Counted from the stretch's first letter, positions 54,613-63,572 are shown. The stretch is DNA of 64,000 nucleotides from an uncultured Collinsella sp. (GCA_900752015.1 CAADTZ010000019.1:18310-82309), one strand, 5' to 3'. Made by a program: numbers and translations. The notes: generated by a model from the sequence alone, not told the origin.

Positions 54613-55536
54613 TTATGACGGGCGTGCCACGGTGGAAGACGTACGGTCGCCCTGCAGGAGCTGACGGTAGGGGAGGAAGCCGATGAACGAGACGACCGCC
54701 TGCGAGTGCGCGGCGTTCCGCTTGAGGTAGAGCCTGACCTCGGAGGTCGCCGCGGGCTCAAGCGGCACCAGGGCTACCTTTCCGCTGGCAAGCGATTCCG
54801 CCGGCTTGCGCATGAGGAATGAGACACCGGCGCCGCGTGCGACAAGAGAGATGATGTTCTCGGCTCGTTTGCCGGTGAACGTAACACGTGGGCCAAATCC
54901 AGCTTCGCGGCAAATGGAAAGGACGAGCTCGCTTACGAACGAGCCTTGGGGAAGCATGAGGAAATTCTCGTCGATAAGGTCGTCTATCTCGACGGTGTCA
55001 CGTTCGGCGAGTGGATGGTCGAGCGGAAGGACGGCCAGGAGCCGGTCGGTCGTAAAGGGAATCTTTTTGAACTCCGGCTCGATGGCGCCGCTGTCACGGA
55101 TGAAGGCCAGGTCAATGTCCTCGTGTAGGAGCATGCGCTTGAGTGTGTCGCCCTCGCCCTCGATGAGCTCGACAGAATATGAGGGGTTCGCCTGCTGAAA
55201 ATCGATGACGGCGTCCGTAATCCCATAAGGGGCCATAATGGGGATAGAACCTACGGTGAGGTGCTCGAGCGGCTCACCTGCACCTATTTGAATGGCGGCA
55301 AGATAGCGATGCTGAAGCGTCGCAATTTTTTGCGCATAGGGGAGGAGCGCTTCACCTTGCGCGGTGAGTGTTACGTGGCGCTGGCTTCGATCGATGAGCT
55401 TGCAGCCGAGTTCGTGCTCCATTGCCATGATGTGCTTGGAGAGGGTTGATTGCGACATGAAAAGCAGTTCCGCCGCATCAAGAAACGTGCGTGACTGCGC
55501 TAAGATGGCGAATTCGCCAAAGCGGCTGATATCCAT
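54613..55536 (-). CDS. LysR-family transcriptional regulator
   Basis: A 307-residue LTTR with HTH RTFLDAAELLFMSQSTLSKHIMAME and a substrate-binding-like effector domain. It is convergent with the PTS operon and is the only nearby regulator. It probably controls that cluster, perhaps via the 49310 palindrome. Start after GGAGGCCTCCCT. Confidence 0.9.
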   Translation of the reverse strand: MDISRFGEFAILAQSRTFLDAAELLFMSQSTLSKHIMAMEHELGCKLIDRSQRHVTLTAQGEALLPYAQKIATLQHRYLAAIQIGAGEPLEHLTVGSIPIMAPYGITDAVIDFQQANPSYSVELIEGEGDTLKRMLLHEDIDLAFIRDSGAIEPEFKKIPFTTDRLLAVLPLDHPLAERDTVEIDDLIDENFLMLPQGSFVSELVLSICREAGFGPRVTFTGKRAENIISLVARGAGVSFLMRKPAESLASGKVALVPLEPAATSEVRLYLKRNAAHSQAVVSFIGFLPYRQLLQGDRTSSTVARPS

Positions 55537-55572
55537 AGGGAGGCCTCCGGTACCCTCATTTTGGCAGGTGGC

Positions 55573-55983
55573 CTAAACCACGACGCCGTTGCAGTGGTCG
55601 ATTTCGTGCTGGATGATCTCGGCGGTGTAGCCCGAGAAGTTTTTGATGCGGTGAACGAAGTTCTCGTCCAAATACTCCACCTTAATGCGGCGATAGCGGG
55701 TACAGGGACGCTCGCCGATCAGCGAGAGGCATCCTTCGCTCGTCTGATAGGCATTGACCTGCTCAAGAATCTGAGGGTTGTACATCAGGAGTGTCCTGTT
55801 GCCGTCCTTTACGCAGATGATGCGTTTGCGCACGCCGATCATGTTGGCGGCGAGGCCCACGCACTCGCGCTCATGCTCGTGGAGTGTATCCAGGAGATCC
55901 TGCCCGGTTGCGGCATCGTCGGGTCCCGCGTCTTCGGAAGGCAGACGCAAAAAGAACTCGGATTTCATGATGGGCTTAATCAT
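55573..55983 (-). CDS. def: Peptide deformylase
   Basis: A 136-residue Def. Motif II SEGCLSL (Cys85) and motif III QHEIDHCNG (His126, Glu127, His130) are intact, so the enzyme should be catalytic. Motif I is GLAANMIG, with Met for the usual Gln. The family variant with this change is common in clostridia and Coriobacteriia. ATG 55983 follows GAGGAG. Compare the inactive-looking paralogue at 41627. Confidence 0.88.
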   Translation of the reverse strand: MIKPIMKSEFFLRLPSEDAGPDDAATGQDLLDTLHEHERECVGLAANMIGVRKRIICVKDGNRTLLMYNPQILEQVNAYQTSEGCLSLIGERPCTRYRRIKVEYLDENFVHRIKNFSGYTAEIIQHEIDHCNGVVV

Positions 55984-56188
55984 GGCGGGCTCCTCATGTC
56001 TTATGCTTTCGTGGACTTTTAATAATAGCGCGGAAGGAAAGCTGTGCGTCCGCGTTACAATCTTTCGATGTTGGACCATGTTGCCAGATTCGTCGTGTAC
56101 GGCGTCTGGCGTAAGTCTAGGGCTCATTTTTCGCCCTGGACTGTTCCTCTGGGGCGATGCGACTGTCGTTCCAAGAGGAAGGAAATGC

Positions 56189-57604
56189 ATGGGGAGCAAA
56201 TCTCAGCAACAAGTTCAAGTAACGCCATCGGCCACTGCGGCGATTCTCGTCGTTATGTATATTGCAGCCTTTGTTGCCGCGTTTAACGAGAACATCATTA
56301 ACGTGGCGCTGCACGACATTATGGCAGCCTTTTCGGTGAGTGCCACCACGGCACAGTGGCTCGTCTCGGGCTACATGATCGTGACGTCGATTTTTACGGC
56401 CATCATGGCCTTCCTGTCCGGCCGTTTCTCGACGCGCAAACTGCTGTTTTTCGCATGCGGATGCATGGTCGCCGGCGAAGTCCTGTGCCTGGTCGCTCCG
56501 TCGTTTAGCGTTTTGCTGCCAAGTCGTATTTTGCAGGCTGCGGGATCGGGCATCTTGTTCCCGCTCATGATGAACGTGGTGTTGTCTTGCGCGCCGCGCG
56601 AGAAGCTCGGTCTGTATCTGAGCCTGGGCGGTGCCTGCATTACGCTGGGGCCGGCGTTTGGACCTGTGATCAGCGGTCTTATGTGCACGTTGTTTGGCTG
56701 GAGGGCGGTGTTCGTAGTGCCGCTGGTGGGCGGCATTGTGGTCGCTGCGGCGGGCGTAAAGCTTGTTCAGAATGTCGGAGAGCGCTCGAACGCCACGCTT
56801 GATATTCTGTCGGTTGTTTTGCTCGCTGCCGGCATTACGGCATTTGTGTATTCCGTAGGCGAGTTCTCGACCAATCTGATTGCCGGCATCGTGACGCTTT
56901 TTGCCGCCGTTGTGCTGCTCGGCCTGTTTGCGGCCCGCCAGCTTAAGCTCGAGCATCCGGTGCTTAACGTGCGTCCCATGGCGAGCGTTCGTTTTTGGCC
57001 TGCGTGCTTGCTTGTGGTGGTGTCGATGATGACGACGTTCTCGATGAGCGTTTTGTTGCCGCTCTATTTTGAGGGCGCATACGGCATGACCGCGCTTGTT
57101 GCGGGCCTGCTCATTTTGCCGGCAATTGCCTGCAACGCTGTGACCTCGATTGTGGGCGGACGCGTGATGGACGCCCGTGGCGCATGGCCGCTGCTGCCGG
57201 TCGGCTTTGCCCTGATTGCCGTGGGACAGACTGCCATCTCGATGACGGCGGCAAGCATGAACATCGGCGTCGTCGTGGCGCTGACCGTTGTGGTGTATGC
57301 CGGAGTCGGTTTGGTGTTGAGCCCCTCGCAAACGGCCGGCTTGGAGACGCTGCCTGCCGCTGAACATCCTCACGGAACGGCATTGCTCAACACGTGGAAC
57401 ATGATTGCCGCATCGTTTGGCCCGTCGCTGTTTATCGGTCTGCTCTCGAGTTCTGCTGCGACTGCCGGCGCCGCTGGCGCTGCGACGGACGTTGCCCAGG
57501 CGATTGGATTTGCAGCTGCCGTGCGTGTGGCGGCTGTAATTGCCGTGGTCGGGTTCGCGGTGTCGCTGGTGTACGCTCGTCGCGAGTCGCACATGTCGCA
57601 TTAA
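56189..57604 (+). CDS. MFS transporter, DHA2 (EmrB/QacA-like) family
   Basis: A 471-residue membrane protein with about 14 helices. It shows the DHA2 pattern NENIINVALHDIMAAFSVSATTAQWLVSGYMI and motif GRFSTRKLLFF in loop 2-3, followed by GPAFGPVISG (motif C). Expected to export drugs or lipophilic compounds with H+. ATG 56189 follows AGGAAGG. Codons upstream in the same frame overlap the def region and are not part of it. Confidence 0.9.
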   Translation: MGSKSQQQVQVTPSATAAILVVMYIAAFVAAFNENIINVALHDIMAAFSVSATTAQWLVSGYMIVTSIFTAIMAFLSGRFSTRKLLFFACGCMVAGEVLCLVAPSFSVLLPSRILQAAGSGILFPLMMNVVLSCAPREKLGLYLSLGGACITLGPAFGPVISGLMCTLFGWRAVFVVPLVGGIVVAAAGVKLVQNVGERSNATLDILSVVLLAAGITAFVYSVGEFSTNLIAGIVTLFAAVVLLGLFAARQLKLEHPVLNVRPMASVRFWPACLLVVVSMMTTFSMSVLLPLYFEGAYGMTALVAGLLILPAIACNAVTSIVGGRVMDARGAWPLLPVGFALIAVGQTAISMTAASMNIGVVVALTVVVYAGVGLVLSPSQTAGLETLPAAEHPHGTALLNTWNMIAASFGPSLFIGLLSSSAATAGAAGAATDVAQAIGFAAAVRVAAVIAVVGFAVSLVYARRESHMSH

Positions 57605-57756
57605 TGTGTGCACATAGATTCTGCAGCTAGATTGGATGGCGACACCATAAACTAATGGACGTTTTGCCGAGAGGCATGAATGTTTAAAGCGCAAAGAGTG
57701 CGCGACGGGCCCCGCGAATGGGGCGATGATGCCCGAGAGGGCCAAGAAGGAGTCTC

Positions 57757-58668
57757 ATGTCCGAGAACGAAGAGATCATGAACGAGACCGAGAACGAGAC
57801 CGTGGCTGCCGAGGTTGAGGCAGTCGAGACCGTGGAGACCGAAGCTGCCGAGGTTGAGGCTGCTGACGAGGTTTCCGCCGAGGAGGAGGCCGAGGTTGTC
57901 GAGGCCGCCGTTGATTACGATGACGAAGAGCTGATGGACAAGATGCAGAAGGCCGCCCGCCTGCTGCGTAGCCGTCGCTTTGCTATTTCCAAGGAGGAGG
58001 AGGCCAAGGCCGAGCGCATGGCGAACATCGAGCGCGCCATCAAGCTTCTTGACCTCAAGCCCAAGATGGAGCAGAAGGAAATGTCCGACCTGCTGGGCAT
58101 GCGCCTTCGTGAGCTCGATGGTCTGATGGCCGAGGCCGAGGCTGCCGATCTGGTCGGCCGCATCGACGACGCCGAGGGCGATATGCGCAAGATCGTTGTC
58201 TTCGCTGCCGAGGATGCCGCTGAGGGCCTGGTCGAGCTTGCCAACAAGAAGGAGAAGCTCCTGCCCGAGCTTTCTTACGAGGAGGCCACCGAGCTGATGG
58301 CCGCTCTCGATAAGGTCATCGCTCCGCTCGTCGCCATGGGCCTGGACGAGGACCGCGGTCCTCGCGGCGGCCGTGACGATCGCGGTGGCCGTGGCGTCGA
58401 CCGTGGCGGTCGCGGCGGCTTTGCCGATCTCGGTGGCCGTGGCGGTGACCGTGGCGGTCGCGGTGGCGATCGTGGCGGCCGTGGCGGCTTTGGTGACCGT
58501 GGCGGCGACCGTGGCGGTCGCGGCGGCTTTGGCGGCAACCGTGGTGGCTATGGCGATCGCGGCGGCAACCGTGGCGGCTTCGGCGGCAACCGCGGTAACG
58601 ACCGCGGCGGTCGCGGCGGCGATCGTGGCGGCCGCAACGGCGGCGGCTTCCGCGGCAACCGCTTCTAG
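57757..58668 (+). CDS. Acidic/helical protein with a long RGG-repeat C-terminus
   Basis: A 303-residue protein in three parts: a Glu/Val-rich acidic N-terminus (1-55); a helical core (about 57-190) with a MarR/winged-helix-like KMEQKEMSDLLGMRLRELD; and about 100 residues from 198 made almost only of RGG, DRGG and GGFGGNRGG repeats. RGG boxes bind RNA and drive condensation in eukaryotic and some bacterial proteins; here that is inference. Repeats are built from GGCGGTCGTGGC-type codons. The start follows AAGAAGGAG. Confidence 0.8.
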   Translation: MSENEEIMNETENETVAAEVEAVETVETEAAEVEAADEVSAEEEAEVVEAAVDYDDEELMDKMQKAARLLRSRRFAISKEEEAKAERMANIERAIKLLDLKPKMEQKEMSDLLGMRLRELDGLMAEAEAADLVGRIDDAEGDMRKIVVFAAEDAAEGLVELANKKEKLLPELSYEEATELMAALDKVIAPLVAMGLDEDRGPRGGRDDRGGRGVDRGGRGGFADLGGRGGDRGGRGGDRGGRGGFGDRGGDRGGRGGFGGNRGGYGDRGGNRGGFGGNRGNDRGGRGGDRGGRNGGGFRGNRF

Positions 58669-58670
58669 GG

Positions 58671-58697
58671 GTTACGCGGTTCTACGAACCGCGTAAC
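58671..58697 (+). terminator. Perfect hairpin right after the RGG gene
   Basis: 12-bp arms GTTACGCGGTTC/GAACCGCGTAAC with a 3-nt loop start two bases after the stop. No U-tract follows. Confidence 0.55.
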
Positions 58698-58710
58698 TAG
58701 TTGACGCTGC

Positions 58711-58810
58711 GCGCCCACCAGAGCGACAACTTGTCATTCAAAGAGGACGGCATGACCAGAAGGTCTATGCCGTCCTCTTTTCATGTCAATTTGTTCGCTC
58801 TGGTGGGCGC
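58711..58810. repeat. 100-nt near-perfect inverted repeat
   Basis: Left arm 58711-58753 pairs with 58767-58810 (about 43-44 bp, few mismatches and one bulge) around a 13-nt centre. The outer 16 bp are exact. The inner half (AAAGAGGACGGCAT/ATGCCGTCCTCTTT) looks like a normal terminator. The nested structure may be a MITE-like element or a compound terminator. Confidence 0.65.
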
Positions 58811-58891
58811 TCGCTGTCGGTACCAAAACATCGGCATCCCCAAGGGATCATTTGCTATGCGTCCGAAAATCCACGCTCGTTTGTTTTCTGC

Positions 58892-59479
58892 CTACATTTG
58901 GAGGAAGAGCTCGTGGAGGCGCGTGTCGTCGTCGAGCTCGGGGTGGAAGGTTACGCCGAGCTGGTTGCCCTGACGGGCGGCGACGATACGGCCGTCGACT
59001 TTCGCTAAGGCCTTGGCATTGCCGTGCACTTCGACGATGCGGGGTGCACGGATAAATGTTAATGGCACTTCACCGTCGATGCCGGACACCTGGCCCTTGG
59101 TGCGAAAACTGCCGAGCTGTCTGCCATAAGCGTTGCGCTCAACGAGTACGTTCATGGTTGCTAGGCGCGGCGTTCCCTTATCGTCGTGTGCGGCAAGATC
59201 GCGCGCCAATAGAATCAAGCCGGCGCAGGTGCCAAGGACGGGCATGCCTTCAACAATGTGGGTGCGAAGCTCCTCGAGCATGTCCAACTCATCAAGCAGC
59301 TTCCCTTGAACGGTAGACTCGCCGCCGGGAAGTACCAGACGGTCAAAGTCCTGCTTCAAATCAGCCGCCTGCCTCAGCTCAATACAACGTGCGCCCAGCT
59401 CGGATAGTCTTGCCTCGTGCTCGGCAAAAGCACCTTGGACCGCCAGCACGGCGACCGTCTGGTCTGCATAATCGCTCAT
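58892..59479 (-). CDS. pdxT: Pyridoxal 5'-phosphate synthase glutaminase subunit
   Basis: A 195-residue class-I glutaminase that feeds ammonia to PdxS. LVLPGGESTVQGKL, nucleophile Cys in VLGTCAGLILLA and the final FHPELDDD with catalytic His-x-Glu are all present. Located 20 bases after pdxS. Confidence 0.95.
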   Translation of the reverse strand: MSDYADQTVAVLAVQGAFAEHEARLSELGARCIELRQAADLKQDFDRLVLPGGESTVQGKLLDELDMLEELRTHIVEGMPVLGTCAGLILLARDLAAHDDKGTPRLATMNVLVERNAYGRQLGSFRTKGQVSGIDGEVPLTFIRAPRIVEVHGNAKALAKVDGRIVAARQGNQLGVTFHPELDDDTRLHELFLQM

Positions 59480-59499
59480 GTGCGATCCTTTCTGCTGGA

Positions 59500-60390
59500 C
59501 TAGCGCCCGCGTTCCTCCATGATGATCTCGATTTCGTCGGCGTTGATGCCCACCATGGCCTCGCCCAGGTCCTCCGAAAGCTCGGCGATGAGCTTGGCAT
59601 CGGTGAAGTTTGCCACGGCCTTGACGATGGCGGCGGCGCGCTTGGCGGGGTCGCCGCTCTTAAAGATGCCCGAGCCGACAAAGACGCCCTCGGCACCCAG
59701 CTGCATCATCAGCGCGGCGTCGGCGGGGGTCGCTACGCCGCCAGCGGCAAAGTTCACGACGGGAAGCTTACCCGTGGCATGGACCTCGCGCACCAGCTCG
59801 ACCGGAACCTGCAGTTGCTTGGCTGCCTCAAAGAGCTCGTCGTCGCGCAGGGCAACTACGTCGCGGATCTGCTTTTGGATTTTGCGCATGTGACGCACGG
59901 CCTGAACGACGTCGCCCGTACCCGGCTCACCCTTGGTGCGAATCATCGTGGCGCCTTCGGCAACACGGCGCAGCGCCTCGCCCAGATCACGGGCGCCGCA
60001 GACAAACGGCACGTCAAACTGGGTCTTGTCGATGTGATAGACATCATCGGCAGGGGAGAGAACCTCGGACTCGTCGATGTAATCGATCTCGATGGCCTGC
60101 AGGACCTGCGCCTCGACGATGTGACCGATGCGGCACTTGGCCATGACGGGGATGGAGACGGCCTCCTGGATGCCCTTGATCATCTTGGGGTCGCTCATGC
60201 GCGAGACGCCGCCTGCGGCACGGATGTCGGCCGGGATGCGCTCGAGAGCCATGACGGCGCAGGCGCCTGCCTCCTCGGCGATGCGTGCCTGCTCGGGCGT
60301 GGTGACGTCCATGATGACGCCGCCCTTGAGCATCTGCGCGAGTTCGCGATTGAGTTTGACGCGATCAGCCTGGCTGGTCTGTTCTGCCAT
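59500..60390 (-). CDS. pdxS: Pyridoxal 5'-phosphate synthase subunit PdxS
   Basis: A 296-residue TIM barrel that makes PLP from ribose 5-phosphate, glyceraldehyde 3-phosphate and ammonia. Hallmarks: [52 protein letters not shown] and [24 protein letters not shown] 60390 follows AAGGGAG. Divergent from its regulator pdxR. Confidence 0.97.
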   Translation of the reverse strand: MAEQTSQADRVKLNRELAQMLKGGVIMDVTTPEQARIAEEAGACAVMALERIPADIRAAGGVSRMSDPKMIKGIQEAVSIPVMAKCRIGHIVEAQVLQAIEIDYIDESEVLSPADDVYHIDKTQFDVPFVCGARDLGEALRRVAEGATMIRTKGEPGTGDVVQAVRHMRKIQKQIRDVVALRDDELFEAAKQLQVPVELVREVHATGKLPVVNFAAGGVATPADAALMMQLGAEGVFVGSGIFKSGDPAKRAAAIVKAVANFTDAKLIAELSEDLGEAMVGINADEIEIIMEERGR

Positions 60391-60480
60391 GGTTGCTCCC
60401 TTGGTTGGCATGTGCATTGCTTGACGGAACATCCTATCGGGGAGCTGGGTATGGCAAAATACTCAGTTTTCGAGATAATA

Positions 60481-60523
60481 ATAAGGTCAACTTAATACCA
60501 GATTGAACAGCTCGATAAGGTCA
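60481..60523. promoter_or_regulatory. PdxR-type direct repeats
   Basis: ATAAGGTCA occurs twice, at 60481-60489 and 60515-60523, in the 145-bp gap between pdxS and pdxR. Paired direct repeats are how PdxR proteins of Gram-positive bacteria recognise pdxR-pdxST promoters; the present sequence is inferred as the site. Confidence 0.6.
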
Positions 60524-60535
60524 GGTGGTAAACTC

Positions 60536-61975
60536 ATGCTTGACTACAATTTGGAAAAACGCGGCGAAGCATCGCTTTATGAGTATGTTTACCAGCAAAT
60601 TCGAGATGATATTGTTGCTGGACGTATTGCGGCGGGGGAGCATCTGCCGTCTAAGCGCACCTTTGCCAGTCATCTGGGAATCAGCGTCATTACTATCGAG
60701 AATGCATATAGCCAGTTACTTGCCGAGGGTTATATTTGCTCAAAGCCGCGGCGTGGCTACTACGCTTGCAGGCTTCCGGATGCACCGGTTTTGGCTTCGG
60801 CTGCGGAGGGCATCGACCGAGATGCCGCCTCTGCGGGTCCCAGCGCGCATGATGTCAACGGACAGGTCGAGCGATTCGATGCGCTTTCTCCTTCCGCTTT
60901 GGAGGCGGCGCGGCTTTGGCAAAGCGCACTACGGGCGACGCTGGCATCCGAAGATGAGCGCGAAATCTTTTCGCCCGCACCGGCGCAGGGCACCGCTCGG
61001 CTGCGACGCGCAATTGCTCACCATCTGCGTGGGACGAGGGGCATGAATGTCGATCCCAACAACATTGTTATCGGTGCAGGCGCCCAGCTGCTCGATACCA
61101 TGTTGGTTCAGTTGCTTGGCGCTGACAAGGTGTATGCCGTTGAGGACCCGGGCTATTTGCGCCTGACGCGCATCTATCAGGCTATGGGCTGCAAAGTTCG
61201 ACATATCCCGTTGGATGATGAGGGCGTGGACTTGAGCACTCTGCAGAAAAGCGGGACCGATGTCCTTCACCTGATGCCGTCCCATCAGTATCCGACTGGC
61301 CTTGTGACGAGCATTGCGCGGCGCTATGCGCTTCTGAGCTGGGCCGCCGAGCGACCAGGTCGGTATCTCATCGAAGATGACTTTGATTGTGAGTTTCGCC
61401 TTGCCGGGAAGCCGATTCCCGCGCTCGCGTCGATCGATGCCGCCCAGTCGGTTATATACACCAACACGTTTTCGAAGAGCCTGTCTTCGGCGTTGCGCCT
61501 AGCGTACATGGTGTTGCCCGACGAGCTGATGGAGCGGTTTAGGCGCGACCTTGGTTTTTACGCCTCGTCGGTTAGCTCCATAGATCAAGTTGCATTGGCT
61601 CGCTTGCTGGAATCGGGTGATTACGAGCGTCATGTGAACCGCGTGCGCGTTCGTGCCCGCGAGGCGCGTGATGGCCTAGTGGCGCTTGTACGGAAGGCAT
61701 TTCCGGCAGGGGAAGTCTCGATCGAGCATGCAGACGCGGGCCTTTACTGTATCGTGGTTGCGGAGCGTAGAACGGGCGGAAGCACTTTTGCACGGGCCCT
61801 CACGCGCTCGAGTATCCCGTTTATCGATATCAGTGACTGTTATTGGTGTGCCGATGGCGCATCTGTCCCTGAAAACTCAAGTCAAATTCTTGTTCAGTAT
61901 GATGATCTGAGTCCAAAAGTGCTTAATACCTTGGAATTGCAGCTAATGGGGGCGCTCTGCAATCTAAGTGAGTAG
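60536..61975 (+). CDS. pdxR: MocR-family (GntR/aminotransferase) regulator, PdxR-like
   Basis: A 479-residue protein: N-terminal GntR winged helix (SLYEYVYQQIRDDIVAGRIA ... ISVITIENAYSQLL), then a fold-type I aminotransferase-like domain with PLP Lys314 (TFSKSLSSALRLAYM). It should sense PLP and activate pdxST. ATG 60536 follows AGGTGG. The last four codons and stop (L-S-E-stop) come from the repeat element at 61964. Confidence 0.9.
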   Translation: MLDYNLEKRGEASLYEYVYQQIRDDIVAGRIAAGEHLPSKRTFASHLGISVITIENAYSQLLAEGYICSKPRRGYYACRLPDAPVLASAAEGIDRDAASAGPSAHDVNGQVERFDALSPSALEAARLWQSALRATLASEDEREIFSPAPAQGTARLRRAIAHHLRGTRGMNVDPNNIVIGAGAQLLDTMLVQLLGADKVYAVEDPGYLRLTRIYQAMGCKVRHIPLDDEGVDLSTLQKSGTDVLHLMPSHQYPTGLVTSIARRYALLSWAAERPGRYLIEDDFDCEFRLAGKPIPALASIDAAQSVIYTNTFSKSLSSALRLAYMVLPDELMERFRRDLGFYASSVSSIDQVALARLLESGDYERHVNRVRVRAREARDGLVALVRKAFPAGEVSIEHADAGLYCIVVAERRTGGSTFARALTRSSIPFIDISDCYWCADGASVPENSSQILVQYDDLSPKVLNTLELQLMGALCNLSE

Positions 61976-62085
61976 ACTTTTAGCACTTTGGCGACCAGGC
62001 AGTTTTGTAACAAGCTATCTACCTGCGGTTTTGAAAAGCAGGATGACCGGCCTGCTCGGGATGTTCAAAAAAGTCTACTCACTTG
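61964..62085. repeat. 122-bp TIR-bounded element, copy 1
   Basis: It begins CTAAGTGAGTAGACTTTT and ends AAAAGTCTACTCACTTG, that is 16-17 bp terminal inverted repeats. The middle holds GCACTTTGGCGACCA and ACCTGCGG, shared with the copy at 63384. It overlaps the 3' end of pdxR and gives it its stop codon. Confidence 0.8.
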
Positions 62086-62118
62086 CCGCGCAAAGCTTCT
62101 ACATGAGAAAAAAATGGG

Positions 62119-62184
62119 GTTTTCAACAGGGTTTCGTCCAGCTCTCGGCAAGCTTTTGGCCAGTTGGGGAGGGCTGTTGAAAAC
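62119..62184. repeat. 66-bp imperfect palindrome
   Basis: GTTTTCAACAG at 62119 and CTGTTGAAAAC ending at 62184 form exact 11-bp arms with 44 nt between. It lies between element copy 1 and the nuclease-like gene and may carry that gene's control sites. Confidence 0.55.
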
Positions 62185-62267
62185 TTGGCAGTCCGTTCGG
62201 CGCCATTTTTGCTGCGTTCGCGCCAATGCGTGACTGATTGGGTTGAAATTCGTGTTTTCCTGTGCCT

Positions 62268-63395
62268 ATGAAGGATCTACTTTGTGACATATCAGCTTTT
62301 AGGTACTGGCGTTTGCCTCCTCAAGTCCGCGCTTTGTGTCCGCCGCTTCCACGACCGGAAGAAGACCGGCAGCGATATGATCTCGCCCGCAACCCGACGG
62401 CTGCGGTCGCGCTCGGTTTTCCGTTGTATACATTGGTTCGGACGAGAAACAAACGGACTTGTCCTGCCAGCATTAGGCAGCGGCTGTTTCTTGGTGAGCT
62501 CCCCAGGGAATCCGTGCTGGAAACGGAGCATGGGTTTTTGGTTACGTCTCCTCTACTGACGACATTCATCATGTCGCGGCATCTGACGGATCTTCAGCTT
62601 CTTTTGGTATTGGCGGAGATGTGTGGCTTGTTTGCGGTGTGTGCCCTGCCGGCGGCACTTGAGGCGGAGCTTTCGCGTGCAATTGATTCGGGCGCGATTT
62701 CGACAACGGTCGGTTGGGTGCGCTGCCCGTCCGAGGACGGCACCGCCTCAAATTTATGGCGTCGAGACGCTTTGGTTTTGGGCGGAGACCTTGACCGTTT
62801 TTGTTCAGATGTTTGCGGGATGCGTTACGGCAATAGATTTATGGCGGTATCGCAACTCGTTCCATTGGGTGCCGCGTCGCCTTTTGAGGTCGAGGCGTAT
62901 TTGCTACTTGCACTGCCGCGATCCCTGGGAGGCGAAGGTTTTTGCGACATAGAGCTTAATGTTGAAGTGATGCTAGGCACAAGTGCTCGAGCGATTGTGG
63001 GAAAGTCCCGTATATATATCGACCTACTTCTTTCTTCACCGGACGGTAGGCGACAGGTGGCCATTGAATGTCAGGGAAAGGCCTCGCACGGACGCGCAGG
63101 GGATGGCTTGCGTGACGCTGACCGCATGACGGCCCTTCAGGCCATGGGCTACGATGTGCTTCTCCTGACACACAGACAGATATCGGATGAGGATAGATTC
63201 CGCGCGATCGTTAAGGCCATATGCAGGATGCTCGATGCTGAATATCGTGATAAAAGCTCGGATGAGCAAAGGGCTGAGATATTACTCCGGTCTGAACTAT
63301 TCATTGACTGGACAAAATTGGGAGTAATCGACGGAAAGATGCCCGTTAGACACAAAACGGCTCAATCGTGGACGGCTGCGGTTCTAAGTGAGTAG
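62268..63395 (+). CDS. AbiEi-like / DUF559-type (PD-(D/E)XK) protein
   Basis: A 375-residue protein. The middle (GELPRESVLETEHGFLVTSP, LLTTFIMSRHLTDLQLLLV) resembles the AbiEi_C-type domain of actinobacterial DUF559 proteins. The C-terminus has a Vsr/DUF559-like nuclease core: IYIDLLL, then VAIECQGK (E-x-Q in place of E-x-K), then RDADRMTALQAMGYDVLLLT. Catalysis is therefore uncertain. No ribosome site is visible at ATG 62268. The stop and last codons (VLSE) lie in the 63384 element. Related to antitoxin/nuclease hybrid proteins rather than a typical transposase. Confidence 0.6.
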   Translation: MKDLLCDISAFRYWRLPPQVRALCPPLPRPEEDRQRYDLARNPTAAVALGFPLYTLVRTRNKRTCPASIRQRLFLGELPRESVLETEHGFLVTSPLLTTFIMSRHLTDLQLLLVLAEMCGLFAVCALPAALEAELSRAIDSGAISTTVGWVRCPSEDGTASNLWRRDALVLGGDLDRFCSDVCGMRYGNRFMAVSQLVPLGAASPFEVEAYLLLALPRSLGGEGFCDIELNVEVMLGTSARAIVGKSRIYIDLLLSSPDGRRQVAIECQGKASHGRAGDGLRDADRMTALQAMGYDVLLLTHRQISDEDRFRAIVKAICRMLDAEYRDKSSDEQRAEILLRSELFIDWTKLGVIDGKMPVRHKTAQSWTAAVLSE

Positions 63396-63506
63396 ACTTT
63401 TGGCACTTTGGCGACCAAGCCGTTTTGCAACAAGTCATTTACCTGCGGCTTTATAAAGCAATATGGGTGGTGTGCTCGGCAAGTTCCAAAAAGTCTACTC
63501 ACTTAG
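63384..63506. repeat. 123-bp TIR-bounded element, copy 2
   Basis: It begins CTAAGTGAGTAGACTTTT and ends AAAAGTCTACTCACTTAG (18-bp arms with exact symmetry), followed by TTTTT. Large internal identity to copy 1 (GCACTTTGGCGACCA, CAACAAG, TACCTGCGG). It overlaps the 3' end of the nuclease-like gene. Confidence 0.8.
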
Positions 63507-63572
63507 TTTTTGACGAGAAGCCGATGCCGAAGGCGGTCCTATTTCAGGGCGTTAACAAGTTCGTGAGGCACG

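Noticed and set aside
58373..58668. Short tandem repeats that could suggest a CRISPR array
   Set aside because: The repeats are in-frame RGG codons inside a coding sequence, without unique spacers.
62268..63395. Transposase for the flanking TIR elements
   Set aside because: No DDE or HUH motif; the C-terminus looks like a DUF559/PD-(D/E)XK fold with Gln for Lys. A role in mobility is only a hypothesis.
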